Shown here in pieces: positions 34,870 through 47,515 of a DNA stretch of 64,000 nt; within the stretch, counting starts at the first letter, position 1, and the number at the start of each line of letters is the position of its first letter. Where the stretch lies: contig NC_092806.1 in assembly GCF_040954645.1 (NCBI RefSeq), forward strand, positions 148,456,429-148,520,428, read 5' to 3'. Source of the stretch: Diabrotica undecimpunctata (Eukaryota; Arthropoda; Insecta; Coleoptera; Chrysomelidae). Under the pieces are notes generated by a model. The model worked only from the letters and a program-made list of their open reading frames with translations, did not search any database and had not been told where the DNA came from. The position numbers and the translations under genes are program-made.

Positions 34870-36520
34870 TAGTTTAACTTCACAAACTGTAGGAACACCA
34901 CATTTTTCTTTCCTCTAGTATCTTTTTAGCTGGCTTGTAAGCGTCTTGTTCCAGCTTAGTTTGATCCTTAGAGATTTTATTAACAGTATTTCGAAGCTGT
35001 ATGGAAAATTTTAGAGCTAAGAAACATCCCGCAAAAAATAATTTCTATTATAAAGTCACTATATACTGATGCGAAATGCAGCGTGACACACAATGAGATC
35101 AACAGTGACGAATTCGACGTAGTTACTGGAGTTAGACAGGGATGCGTGCTTTCTCCGTTTCTTTTTAACATAGCTATAGACTATGTTCTCTCCAAACTAG
35201 ACTCCGACACAAGAGGGATACAATGGACGTTAACCACACGCCTAAGCGATTTAGAATACGCGGACGATATCTGCCTATTAGGTCAAAGGTTCCAAGATCT
35301 GGCTTACCAATTGGAAATACTTTCCACTGAAGCCAATAAAATAGGTTTGAAAATCAATATTAGTAAAACCAAGTCCATGAGAATAAATGCAAGCAACAAC
35401 ACGCTATTTACCATCGACAATATGCAGATTGAAAATGTGGAAAACTTTACGTATCTTGGAAGTGTCATAACAGAAAACGGAGGTACAGAAGACGATATTC
35501 ATATGAGGATACGAAAAGCCCAACAAGCTTTCAGCACGCTCAACCCTATTTGGAGATCTGGCGAGTATACTACAAGGACAAAGATCCGAATATTCCGATC
35601 AAATGTCATGTCTGTTCTACTCTACGGATGTAAAACCTGGAAAGTGACAAACACCCTTACAGACAAACTGCAGGTCTTTGTTAACAAATGTCTACGAAGA
35701 ATTGTTCGTATATTCTGGCCATCAGAAACAAAGATCTGCTACACCTGACCGAACAAAAGAGGGTACAAAATGAAATTAAGTCCAGAAAGTGGGGTTGGAT
35801 CGGTCACACATTCCGAAAAAATAGTTCCAGTATCGCAAAGACTGCCCTAGAGTGGAATCCCCAAGGGAAAAGAAAAAGAGGTCGCCCAGTACAAACTTGG
35901 AGAAGATCCATCATGGACGAGAGAGGAGGCCAAGGAAAGTCTTGGAATGAGGTGAAGGCCTTAGCGCAAAATAGAACCCGATGGCGCGTTTTCACTGAAG
36001 CTCTGTGCTCCACTTAGGAGTTTAAGAACCTTATATATTTCGAAGCTTATTACTAGACTTAAGAGCCAATTTCACCGTATCAGCATTACGTATAACTTTG
36101 ACTGATATTGATTGATTGTAACTGGACACTTTGCTAATTCGGATAACATGTAATATGGTGGATTCCTCTTACTGTAAGCCAAGTGAACGAAAGATCTCAC
36201 ACACCTGAAATTTGTCATAGCTAATGTGATCAGTTAATACATTGAACTTATATTCAGGAATTTTATAAATTATAAGATTTTGAGCTCTATCCATACGTTG
36301 TTGTACTTCATAAAAACTGGATTGGCTGTCAATTACTATTTTCCATCAATATAATATTTTCTTTGAGACTTCGAGATACGGACAAGTGTCTCGAATGTGG
36401 ATAAGCCAGAGCATTATTCTGCAATATGTGTCCTTAAACGGCAACTGTCGCATGCTATTATTTGTTTTTTATCAGTACCAAGATCTTGGGAACAAGCGCT
36501 ACAATTATTGGTCATTATAC
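34870..36520 (-). pseudogene. LINE ORF1 with PHD-like finger and RRM-like domain
   Basis: Read on the minus strand. 36503-36411: CSACSQDLG, then IIACDSCRLRTHIAE, a TAA (36414-36416), and CSGLSTFE. This Cys/His spacing plus the C-x-GLS ending resembles a PHD finger, as found in ORF1 proteins of some CR1/Jockey-type LINEs. Then SSFYEVQQRMDRAQNLIIYK and IPEYKFN (about 36300-36250), a TAA at 36169-36171, and ILHVIRISKVSSYNQSISVK and LALKSSNKLRN, the layout of an ORF1 RRM-like RNA-binding domain. After the inserted LINE, the frame resumes at 34998 with VNKISKDQTKLEQDAYK and LEERK. ORF1 proteins bind element RNA in the RNP. Broken by two stops and the insertion. Confidence 0.78.
34999..36035 (+). 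pseudogene. LINE family D RT and C-terminus, with 12-bp TSD
   Basis: TSD TATTTCGAAGCT at 34987-34998 and 36036-36047 (perfect). Starts in RT: KILELRNIPQKIISIIKSLY, TGVRQGCVLSPFLFNIAID, active site LEYADDICLLGQ, FTYLGSVITENGGTEDD, LLYGCKTWKVTN, CLRRIVRIFWPS. A frame change near 35730 is followed by KSRKWGWIGHTFRKNSSSI, KRKRGRPVQTWRRS and the end at ALCST (36017). Frames 35083-35748 and 35688-36017 cover it with only one shift. It lies in ORF1 of the minus-strand CR1-like LINE. No long microsatellite tail is seen between the stop and the TSD. The clade is RTE-like at best guess. Confidence 0.9.
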
Positions 36521-36586
36521 ATTTAAAATTTTTTCTTAAACTATTTCAGCAATCCTCATCTTTTTGAGGTCTATTATTTATAAAAT

Positions 36587-37227
36587 GCATGCTCATCAGC
36601 AGAACACAACAACCTCCGATGCAAGTGACATTAAACAACCGAAAAATAGAACAAGTGGAGACGTACACATACCTTGGAACCACAGTCAACACAAAATGGG
36701 AGCAGTCAACAGAAATAAGATCACGAATTGAAAAAGCGCGAAACGCGTTCAACAATATGAAAAAGTGGTTCTCAAGCAAAATCTCAATGGAACTAAAATT
36801 AAGACTGGTCAAGTGTCTTCCCGGTCTTGTTCTATGGAGCAGAGGCATGGACCACAACGGAAGCCACCCTGAAGAAACTAGAATCCTTTGAGCTGTGGAT
36901 ATCCTGGACAGACCACATCACTAACGTAGAAGTAATGCAGAGAATAGGCAAAAGCAAAGAAATGATCTTCACCGTAAAGAAACGGAAGCTTGAGTACTTC
37001 GGACATGCCATGAGGCATACTAAGTGCCGGCTGCTACAGTTAATAGTCCAAGGATGAATCGACAGTAGAAGGGGACCGGGAAGAAGACGATACTCATGGA
37101 TGCATAACCTGCGACAATGGTTCGGACTAACATCGACCGAACTGTTCAGAGGTGCCGTAAACAAAGTCAAAATAGCCTTGTTAATAGCTAACGTCCGAAA
37201 CGGATAGGGCAAAGGAAGAAGAAGAAA
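36587..37227 (+). pseudogene. LINE family A, post-RT fragment, 14-bp TSD
   Basis: Perfect TSD ATTATTTATAAAAT at 36573-36586 and 37228-37241. Protein: MLISRTQQPP, YTYLGTTVNTKWEQSTEI, KARNAFNNMKKW, a frame change near 36815, VLFYGAEAWTTTEATLKK, ISWTDHITNVEVMQRIGK, LEYFGHAMRHTKCR, a stop at 37055, GPGRRRYSWMHNLRQWFG. The 3' tail is GGAAGAAGAAGAAA. 5'-truncated just after the YADD box, so it never had RT activity at this site. Confidence 0.92.
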
Positions 37228-37241
37228 ATTATTTATAAAAT

Positions 37242-37956
37242 ATAAAATGTTGTTATTAATCAGATATCATTAATGACTTTTACTAAATTTTGACAATCGT
37301 GCTTAGAGTAAATATATGATGACTAGAAACGAATTGATCTAAATTGATAGAAAAAAAGTAATAAAGCGCCAGTATAGAATCTTCACTTCAAAAATTTTGA
37401 AGCTATACTTCTATACGCTCGGTAGACGTTGGAAATTTGCACTGGAGTGAATCGGTGAAATCATTACATATGTAAGATATGAGTAAGAGAGAGACTGAAG
37501 ATATATTTTCTCTCTCTTTCTCTATCGGGAATAAAAATGTTCCTTTTTTATATATATTTAATATTATATATATTATACACATAATATAATATATGTTAAT
37601 ATTATTATTTATGTGATAGATTTTGTATTATTTATTAAATATTTATAATTATTTTAGGCTTTTGTATTTCAAAATAATAATTACAATGAATCACTGTATG
37701 ACCGAGAACTGTCAATTTTGAAATACGTTAGTGTCATGTCTAATTGCCAAATTTCTTACGTGTTTGGTTTATGCGCTGGTATATGTGAGTTCGAATCCCA
37801 ATATTAATTTTTTTTTGAAATATTTAAAAACCCCACGTTAGTCTTATCAAATATATGTAATATACGCAAAAATGCTAAATTTTAAAATAAAATGAAAATT
37901 TACAACATAATCCGAGTTGTTGGTTTTTTATTTTTATCTTTCACAAACATTTTTTT
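37242..37956. other. No gene; solo repeat motif
   Basis: Holds 37349-37392 (copy of the repeat at 12449) and 37399-37438, a solo copy of the 40-bp terminus of the MITE-like element that follows (GAAGCTATACTTCTATACGC and on to GGAAATTT). Also a short CT-rich tract near 37500-37525. Confidence 0.6.
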
Positions 37957-38960
37957 GAAGTTATACTTCTATACGCGCGTTCGACATTGGAAATTTGTGT
38001 GTATAGCATTTTTCATATAAAAATGCTTGCACGTCATTCAAGATTTACGATATCAGAATGCCACAGAGTTGCCAAAACATCAGAATAGTTAGTAAGAGAG
38101 GAATTTTTAAAATGTCAACTATTTGTCAAACTATTATATTAACAGTAAATACACTTAGTTTTAAGACTACTGCAACACACTAAAATACATAGGAAAACAT
38201 TTTAATGCAAAATTATATATTCTAAATATTAAACTTACCACTTTTAGGGCTTTATTAGTAAAAACGTCCCGCCATAATTTCTTGTTAAAAATAATCTATC
38301 TTATATGAGAGCTATCAGCTTTCTACGGACTATTTATTTGTTTTGGCATAGCACAATCACAATACACAACAATAATTAGTTTTTAAAGCTATTAGTCTAA
38401 ATTTAATACGTGTTTATAAATACAATTTATAATTATATATTATATTATGATCAAATTGTGTAAGAAATCAAAACATAAATAAAATTCTTACTCTAAAAAA
38501 GCGGTAATACTTTATACACTTTTGCCACACGCTGAACTGTCAATAAAATTTAAAGTATTCCTTTATCAGTTGCGTACAATTGTTCAATCTATTTAATTAA
38601 AATTATTATTTTGTGGAATATTAGACATAAAAGAGGTATTTCATAAAATTTATATTATTATTATTAACAAATATTTTTGGTTATTTAATCAATATAATTA
38701 TAAAATTTTCAATATTATGATGATTACATTTTTCTGATTATTACACCATGTTAACGCATATGAAAGATCGAGCAGTTCCGTATGGGTTTCGTGTTATTAG
38801 CTGTGCTAGGAAAATTTGAACTCTAAGGTTGACGTTCTGGAAATTTTAAATATAAGTGACGTCACTTATATTTAAAACCTATATCATTACATATATAATG
38901 ATTGTGCAGATTGACTCCCATATAAATTTGTAACGACGAACGCGTGTATAGAAGTACTTC
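37957..38960. mobile_element. MITE-like element with 40-bp imperfect TIRs
   Basis: Left terminus 37957-37996 starts GAAGTTATACTTCTATACGC and ends GGAAATTT. The right terminus 38924-38960 is its reverse complement with a 3-bp gap and a few mismatches (AAATTTGTAACGACGAACGC to GAAGTACTTC). Length about 1.0 kb, no coding capacity, AT-rich. The TSD is unclear. Alternative: two independent fragments of a dispersed repeat in opposite orientation. Confidence 0.6.
38844..38877. repeat. 34-bp perfect palindrome centred on TGACGTCA
   Basis: Each half is 17 bp (TTTTAAATATAAGTGAC and its exact complement). The centre, TGACGTCA at 38857-38864, is the consensus CRE/ATF-CREB binding site. It lies about 80 bp from the right end of the MITE-like element. 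A regulatory role is only a possibility; the palindrome itself is certain. Confidence 0.85.
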
Positions 38961-39910
38961 TACCAGCAGTCCCACTGGACTGCCACACCCGTTTTTTTTC
39001 TTATGTTGAGGTTGAGATACTCTGTAGGGAGGACAATGTAGAAGGCTTACATGAAAACTATGTTGTAGTCTCATTTCAAAACATTCTTTTTTTTTTAATT
39101 CCTTCATATCTCTAAAAACAAATGAAATATACGGTTTTATTCTTTAAGATGTGTTTTAACTGTAATAATGTCTTTCACCCTGTATAAGCCAAAAGAGAAG
39201 TTTTAGTAAAACTTTTTGCCAACAGTGTATCCGTTAATTCGTTGAAGTATATTTGTCTACTTGGTTTTATATAAATATAAGTTTATTATGTAAATAAAAA
39301 ATAAAAAAAATCTCTAAAATTTATTGCTACATTTACTATCATATTCTACTAACTGAAACATACAAGCGATTTGTCTGCCTTAGACATCCGTAGTTCGGAA
39401 TTCTATTCATAGTATTCGATTTGAAAAACGTCTCAAATATTCAATAAAACCAACATATAAAGTTTACATAACGTTACGATATTTGGAAATAAGCTCCTGA
39501 TAATAACAAATGGTATTTATTGGTAGTAAAAATGAATTTACGGGTTTCTTTTCTCGTATTTACAAATTTTAGTTTAAAACCATGTTTGGACGAAATAAAA
39601 TCGACTGTTTTAGTGTGTGGTTAAAGTGAATATGTAGGTTGGCAAACTATAAATTATTGTTTACTATTGTATTTGTTTAAAAAATGTGATATGAAAAATA
39701 TGCAGGTGTAATGATAGTGGCAAGTTCGTAATTTTTATTACCATATTTAAAGCCTTTAATCCTGTTATCAATTTCTTTTGGATGATAAAGAACGGTGAGT
39801 TAAAAACCAAAAATATTCTTATTATTAAATTATACAGATTTGATTAATGTCTCTTAATAATTAGAGCTCAGATTTATAGACGACAAAAATTTAACAAAAA
39901 GGCGCATAAA
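38961..39910. other. No recognisable gene
   Basis: AT-rich DNA. A TTCACCCTGTATAAGCC word near 39176 resembles ends of insect DNA transposons but has no partner that I can place. Confidence 0.5.
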
Positions 39911-39946
39911 TAGGGTGGTCCTTAAGTAATTGTACAAAATGAAACA
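39911..39946. repeat. Dispersed repeat, left half, split by the long-TIR element
   Basis: AGGGTGGTCC, then AAGTAATTGTACAAAAT and GAAACA, matching 18731-18766. The right half resumes at 43456 (AACAATAGATTC and CACTT) and continues to about 43500, where it is cut by the 3' end of an I-type LINE. Confidence 0.85.
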
Positions 39947-40738
39947 GGGTAATTCCAGCAATAATCGACACAAGTCAGTGGGGTCACCCTCTCCGATTTG
40001 GCTGAAATTTTACACACATGTTGTACTAGACAAAAAAACATAATTGTCAAATTTTCAGACCTTAATATTCAAAATGGAGGCCGTGACGCGCTATTGAAGT
40101 TTCACGCTTTTTATCAATTTTTTTTTGTGTTTCGACGATTTTTTTAGTACAGCGTGCTAAATATGCTTAAACAAATATCCACTACATGTTTTCCAATGTA
40201 AAATTTCCCGCTGAACACGATCCCGGTGTCAGAATTGCCATATGACGTCATGTAAAGCCACAAAATGCGAAACAAAGCGCTTTTTTTGAAAAATTCATAT
40301 CTCAAAAACACCCTCTTTAATTTTTTTCAAATTTTCACAAAAGACGCCTTAATACAGGTACTTTTGAATAAGAGTTGTCTCAAAAATCCTTTTTATATGT
40401 TTGAAGCCGCTGCGCCCTATAAAACTCCAAAAAACGCGATTTTCCCGCCTTTTTTAGAGCTTTTCCTTCGTTTTTCAGCTTCCAAATAACTTTTAGAGGT
40501 TTTCTGACAACGAATTCGAATTCTACGAAAAATTTTACACAAAAAATGACTATTTTGAATTTATTTATTACCGATTTTACCGTTTTAGAGGGGGGCGACA
40601 CAATATTAAACGCAGAATTGCGCGCTGTAATCAATACATTTTTTGCGCTAGGATTTTATTAATATACATATTATAATATTTGTTCGTCTATTTACACAAG
40701 GGTGTGTGTGTGTATGTATGTGTGTGCGTGTGTGTGTG

Positions 40739-40740
<2 letters not shown>
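39947..40740 (+). repeat. Left TIR arm of the 3.5 kb element
   Basis: Aligns as reverse complement to 42612-43455 nearly throughout, for example CATATGACGTCATG (about 40242 and 43153) and GCGCAAAAAATGTATTG in the right arm versus its complement in the left. The inner edge is a TG-rich microsatellite (about 40700-40740). Both arms contain an open frame of about 74 codons (40265-40489 and 42913-43137 on the minus strand) with matching translation, expected simply from arm identity. Confidence 0.88.

Positions 40741-40742
<2 letters not shown>

Positions 40743-40811
<69 letters not shown>
40743..40811. repeat. (TA)n microsatellite
   Basis: Pure TA repeats at the inner edge of the left TIR arm. 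Confidence 0.9.
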
Positions 40812-42457
<1,646 letters not shown>

Positions 42458-42603
42458 ACCTTCAAGTAAAATTAGGCAGGACAAAATGTAACTTTGGTCT
42501 CTTTATAAAACAGAAAAATGACAAATAAAGTATTATTATATTACAATAAAGTAATATTATATCACAATTATAACAGCTTTGGTGATTTATTTAATTATGA
42601 TAA

Positions 42604-42623
42604 TACACATACACACACACACT

Positions 42624-42697
<74 letters not shown>
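42604..42697. repeat. (CA)n microsatellite
   Basis: CA repeats at the inner edge of the right TIR arm; counterpart of the TG-rich tract at the left arm. Confidence 0.9.
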
Positions 42698-42700
<3 letters not shown>

Positions 42701-43455
42701 ACCCTTGTGTATATAGACGAACAAATATTATAATGTGTATAATAATAAAATCCTAGCGCAAAAAATGTATTGATTACAGCGCGCAATTCTGCGTTTAATA
42801 TTGTGTCGCCCCCTATAAAACGGTAAAATCGGTGGTAAATAAATTCAAAATAGTCATTTTTTGTGTAAAATTTTCCGTAGAATTCGAATTCGTTGTCAGA
42901 AAACCCAAAAAGTTATTTGGAAGCTGAAAAACGAAGGAAAAGCGGTAAAAAAGGCGGGAAAATTGCGTTTTTTGGACTTTTATAGGGCGCAGCGGCTTTA
43001 AACATATAAAAAGGATTTCTGAGACAACTTTTATTCAAAAGTACTTGTATTAGGGCGTCTTTTGTAAAAATTTGAAAAAAAGTAAAGAGGGTGTTTTTGA
43101 GATATGAATTTTTCAAAAAAAGCGCTTTGTTTTGCATTTTGTGGCTTTACATGACGTCATATGGCAATTCTGACACAGGGATCGTGTTCAGCGGGAAATT
43201 TTACATTGGAAAACATATAGTGAATATTTGTTTAAGCATATTTAGCTCGCTGTACTAAAAAAATCGGCGAAACACGAAAAAAAATTGATAAAAAGCGTGA
43301 AACTTCAATAGCGCGCCAAGGTCGCCATTTTGAATATTAAGGTCTGAAAATTTGACAATCATGTTTTTTTGTCTAGTACAACATATGTGTAAAATTTCAG
43401 CCAAATCAGAGAGGGTGACCCCACCGACTTGTGTCGATTATTGCTGGAATTACCC
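42612..43455 (-). repeat. Right TIR arm of the 3.5 kb element
   Basis: Reverse complement of 39947-40740 with scattered substitutions and a longer microsatellite. It ends GGAATTACCC at 43446-43455, followed by TSD AACA. Confidence 0.88.
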
Positions 43456-43510
43456 AACAATAGATTCTACACTTTATATTATTACGATTTAAGCCAACTT
43501 TTTATTTAGA

Positions 43511-45670
43511 AAAAAACCCGCTTTTACCTAATAAGGTTTTTAGCGGAACGGTAACAATTAATTACACTTTACTTATTAAATTACAATCTTTTAAAAACAA
43601 AAGTAGTTCATCAATATTGTTATTTGAGTTTAAAATATTGTTAAGATTGTTTGGTAGATGGTATTTAATTCTATATTAAAGCACATGTTTTACTGTAAGG
43701 GGTGAACCGCACTGATCACAAATTGGGTGTTCTTTTTTAAACACATGTTCATGGGAAACTGGGTATGTCCAAGGCGTAAACGGGAAATGATCATTTATTT
43801 TCGTCTAGGTACATCGGGTGGTTGCCATGGTCCAATTTTATTTTTTATTTTCTGAAGCTTTTCCATTTATTGTCCCAGATCTCGAAAATATAATTCATAA
43901 AGTAGCTTTTTAGATCCATACTAACAGACTAGAGAGACATTTGGGTACTGTTATCATTTATGGCTTCTTTGGCATTTCGGTCGGCTGCTTCATTACCTGC
44001 TATTCCGACGTGTAATGGGACCTAGAGAAACTTGATACTTATATCTTTAGTATGTAATCAATTATGTCTGCCTTTATTAGTAAAGCTAATAGATGCTGAA
44101 TGTATATTTTCTTGATTAGGTGTAGTGATGACATAGAATCTGTCACGATTACCATTTTGTTCACCTCATTCGCATTTGCATGTAGTAATACTTGGTAGAT
44201 TTTATAAAGTTCTCCTGTGAATACGGTTGTAGTATCTGGAATTCTATGTTTGAGAATCTCTGTGTTGTTAATTATTGCCACCCCGACTCCATTTTCAGTT
44301 TTAGACGCGTCTGTGTAGTATACCGTGTAATCGGAATGAGAGTTAATTAGATCTCTAAAGTGTTCTATGATAAGATTTGGGTGAGTGCTATTTTTTTTTT
44401 GGAATTGTAATAGACTACAGTTGAGTATTGGAATTTTTACAATCCAAGGTGGACATGAAGATATATTTTTGTATTGATATAAGGGTGGAAATTGCTTCCA
44501 GTTAAGTAGTTTCATTGCATGATGGATTCTGCGAGAATATGGAAGATTGAAATTTGACGAGTCATTGGTCATAGACATGTTTAAAATGTTATTTATTGGA
44601 ATTCTTTTATTTACATGTATCTTAATACGTAGTTTAGGGTTAACAGCTGTCTACGAAGCTTTAGCGTGGGTTCACCTATTTCGGCTTGTATGCTATTTAT
44701 CGAAGTTGTTCTGTATGCCCCAATTCTAATCCTTATGGAGGTGTTATGTAACAAATCCAAAGGTTTTAACGTTGTTTTGCTGGCAGATGCATATACTACA
44801 CATCCGTAATCCATCTTGGAACGAATTAAGGATATATATAACATGAGCAGTGTTTTACCATCAGCACCTCAAGTTCTGTGAGCTACGTACTTTAACAAAT
44901 TAAGGCCACTTAGACATGAAAGAAGTAACTGCTGAATATGACTTTTCCAATTTAATTGTTGATCAAATATGATGCCTAGGAATTTTATTTCGTTTATATA
45001 GGAAAGTTTTTGACTCTCAAGAGTGAGGTTTGGTTTATCCTCGACATGTTTCTTTGAAAATAGTATACATTTTGTTATATTGAAAAAAAAAAAATTTAAA
45101 ACCAGACATTAGAGACCAATTCACTAGTTTATTTAAGTGTTCTGTCGGTGAGATAGCCAAGCGAGCTGGGCGGGCGGTTTTCATTCGCTTTACTGCGAGT
45201 GGATGTGAGTTCGATCCCCAGCTCGGTGTACAGAAAACAAAAAGGCTAACGCAGCAGTTTAAAATTCTAAATGAATCTGCGGCTTAGACTAGAATATGCT
45301 GGTGTCTAATCGGCCTATGATGGAGCAGTACGGCAAGAGATAAGGGCTTGCGGCTCAGTGATACTCCTCCATAGATTCCTACCGAAAGGGCGAGGTGCCT
45401 AAATACCGGTGTATATATATTTAAGTGTTCTTGTAATATTGACGCCACATTAATAACGTTCTTGCCTTTGATGTAAAAAATCATGTCATCAGCATATAGT
45501 CTTGCCTGAACGGGTTTCGCAATGATTTTTATTATATCGTTTAGACTGATAATAGATCCTTGTGGGATTCAATTCTGTTGTTCTCTAATATAAGATATAG
45601 CACCGTTGGCTCGGACTTTAAATATTCTTTGAGTTAAAAAGTTGGTTATGTATGCCAAAATATTTCCTTG
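43511..45670 (-). pseudogene. I/Jockey-type LINE, RT to 3' end, interrupted by a SINE
   Basis: Minus strand. From about 45663: NILAYITNFLTQRIFKV, IPQGSIISLNDI, RLYADDMIFYIKGKNV (active site near 45490), VINVASILQEHL. The SINE (45144-45418) follows. Then EIKFLGIIFDQQLNWKSHI (about 44990), LIRSKMDYGCVVYAS, IGAYRTTSINSIQAE. RNase H in 44578-44039: YYTDASKTENGVGVAI, FTGELYKIYQVL, IVTDSMSSLHLI (D-E-D present), and VGIAGNEAADRNAKEA after a frame change near 44010. The C-terminus goes down to about 43550. Relative of the LINEs at 22666 and 53416. 5'-truncated within RT; several stops. Confidence 0.85.
45144..45418 (+). mobile_element. tRNA-derived SINE with 13-bp TSD and TA tail
   Basis: 275 bp flanked by perfect TSDs ATTTAAGTGTTCT (45131-45143 and 45419-45431). 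Near its 5' end is an A-box-like word, TAGCCAAGCGAGCTGG (45154-45169), and a B box, GAGTTCGATCC (45207-45217), the split RNA polymerase III promoter of a tRNA. The A-B spacing is longer than in a normal tRNA. The body follows, then the 3' end CTAAATACCGGTG and a short TATATATAT tail. The 3' end resembles that of LINE family B (CTAAACCGATG then TATATA at 14834-14850). Inserted in the I-type LINE in the opposite orientation. No protein encoded. Confidence 0.92.
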
Positions 45671-46834
45671 ATATTTTTAGAATGTTCAATACACTGTGTC
45701 AAAAAATATACTGTGTGCCTTTTTTATTTTTTTTCTGTTAGAACCTATATATTTTTTCAATAACCTTTTCATAGCCTCTAGTTTTCTTAACATTCCTGTT
45801 TCTTTCTTTTTTATGGCTTATACGTTCCATATAGCAATTTCCACAACTCTTTTTCGTTGCAATTTTAGTCGCTGTTACTTTATTTGTGTAAAAAGAAGAG
45901 ATTTATTTTTTTAATAAAATAATTGGCTATGTAAACATTATATTAAACCTCTAGAAAAAAATTGTTTCCACATATCATTACATTTGATAGACGTTGCCTT
46001 ACATATCTAATTTAGTCTAATATAAAAACACTCACAAATATTATATATTTGTGGGCAATATCCTAACTTTTTAATATGTAGGCTTGAGATTGAACGATTG
46101 CTAAAGTTTAACAGCTTTCCCTTTTGTTTAAATTTTTAATCTCTTTTCTCCAGTGCGTATGTTTCGGCCTATAAAAAGGACACTTTTGCATTAATTTTAA
46201 AACCCTCCCTTACCCAAAAACCCTCTTCAATGATGGGTCTAGACATATCTCCCCAATAAATCAAATATTCATTTTTGGACCGAGTGTTGGGTTTTATTAT
46301 GTTTTAACAATGTAACCAAGTCTTTTTGCTGTTTGAAATATATAATGCTGAAGAATGATATAAAATGACAATATTTACATATTTTTACCCATAAAAAATA
46401 TAGGAGTTTGTGATGCAAAGTGCTTAAAACATTTTTTGTTAATTTTAAAATTACGGTTTCTTTTTTGTATCGATATAATAATTACTATTTTAATGGGAAT
46501 ACGCCACAACTAAAAGTTAAAATAAGCTTATTGACATTTCAATTTCAACTTTGGAAATCGTTTTTAAAATATTATTAATGTTTGTATTTTGAGAATGATA
46601 ATTCCCATTAAAATAGTAATTACTTTAAATTGTAAATGTGTAAATAGTAATTATTTACATTTTGTGTGAAGTGACGCTAATTTCTAATGTTTTCCATCTT
46701 TGTAATATTTCTTATTGTGGTTTAAATATGTTTTCTTGTTTCTCTTTGATTTGTCCATTTTAATATGTTCTCTGACAAGTTCTGTATGACGACGTATTTT
46801 TATTTAGTTTTATCGGCAGTCTTCTGTGACATTT
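45671..46834. other. No gene; hairpin repeat inside
   Basis: AT-rich spacer. Contains the inverted repeat 46489-46622, and nothing else I can support. Confidence 0.5.
46489..46622. repeat. 22-bp perfect inverted repeat of a dispersed repeat family
   Basis: TAATTACTATTTTAATGGGA then AT (46489-46510) is exactly complementary to 46601-46622. The region between includes TTTCAATTTCAACTTTGGAA and ATGTTTGTATTTTGAGAA. A relative lies inverted at about 48690-48793 with the same words, so this is a dispersed repeat. Confidence 0.8.
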
Positions 46835-47515
46835 TTTAAGATAGTTTTTTATCTTATTATCTCCATATACAACATGGAGATCTCAACAGAGAAAACTAAA
46901 ACGATAGTGATATCAGCGGAACCGAGACGATGTAAACTAGTCGTAAATAACAAAATAATAGAACAAGTGATGAAAACCGGATACTTGAGAATAAAACTGT
47001 CAAGCTACGGAAAAGTGGAAGAAAAAGTACAAAAATAAGTGAGCAAACAGAGCAGCAGGATGTCTCAACAACACAATCTGGAGAAACAAATACCTCACAA
47101 CGGAAACGAAAACAGGATATATAAATCAACAATAAGACCGATAATGACGTACACAGCGGAAACAAGAGCAGATACGGCGAAAACACAAAGAACACTGGAA
47201 ATAACAGAAATGAAAGTCTTACAAAAAATAACAAACTAAACTCTAAGAGACAGAGTAAGAAGTGAGGAAATACGAGCGAGATGTGGTATAGAGGAAATAA
47301 ACGCGTGGACCAAAAGAAGAAAAGTGGAATGGAATCAACACATCGAAAGAACGACAGAAAATAGAATAGTACGAATAGCAAGAGACAAATCGCCAAATGG
47401 AAGAAGATCATTGGGACGACCGAGGAAAAGATGGTCAGACAACGTCAATTGAGGCTAAAAACCGAAGTAAAACAGGCATTAAGCCTATTTATAAAGTAGG
47501 AAGAAGAAGAAGAAG
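46835..47515 (+). pseudogene. LINE C-terminal fragment with (GAA)n tail
   Basis: Plus strand: STEKTKTIVISAEPRRCKL, IIEQVMKTGYLRIKLSSYGK, a stop at 47036, then NRIYKSTIRPIMTYTAETRA, RTLEITEMKVLQKIT, a stop, LRDRVRSEEIRARCGIEEI, IVRIARDKSPNGRRSLGRPR and KRWSDN. It ends GGAAGAAGAAGAAGAA at about 47500-47516. Post-RT region only. Related to the RTE-like families here but distinct in its C-terminus (GRRSLGRPRKRW). Confidence 0.82.

Larger units (their letters stand above)
32094..36545 (-). mobile_element. CR1/Jockey-like LINE with ORF1 and ORF2, split by another LINE
   Basis: Minus strand. The 3' end is an (AAAT)n tail at 32096-32116. ORF2 remnants run about 34850-32370 and ORF1 remnants 36520-36036 plus 34998-34870. 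The plus-strand LINE at 34999-36035 sits inside ORF1 with a 12-bp TSD. The 5' limit is unclear; it is at or beyond 36545, where a LINE A fragment intervenes. It is the only LINE here that still shows an ORF1. Confidence 0.85.

Noticed and set aside
36386..36430. Plus-strand CLECG and KPEHYSAIC, resembling a retroviral-type zinc knuckle
   Set aside because: It needs a frame change, and the minus strand of the same DNA reads as a PHD-like LINE ORF1 in a longer, consistent context.
42595..42786. Open frame on the minus strand consisting of alternating Cys and Val
   Set aside because: Translation of a (CA)n microsatellite.
45144..45220. Possible functional tRNA gene
   Set aside because: A- and B-box words are present but spacing and stems do not make a normal cloverleaf, and TSDs with a tailed body show it is a SINE.
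46896..47411. 171-codon hydrophobic open frame on the minus strand
   Set aside because: Antisense shadow of the Lys/Arg/Glu-rich LINE C-terminus on the plus strand.
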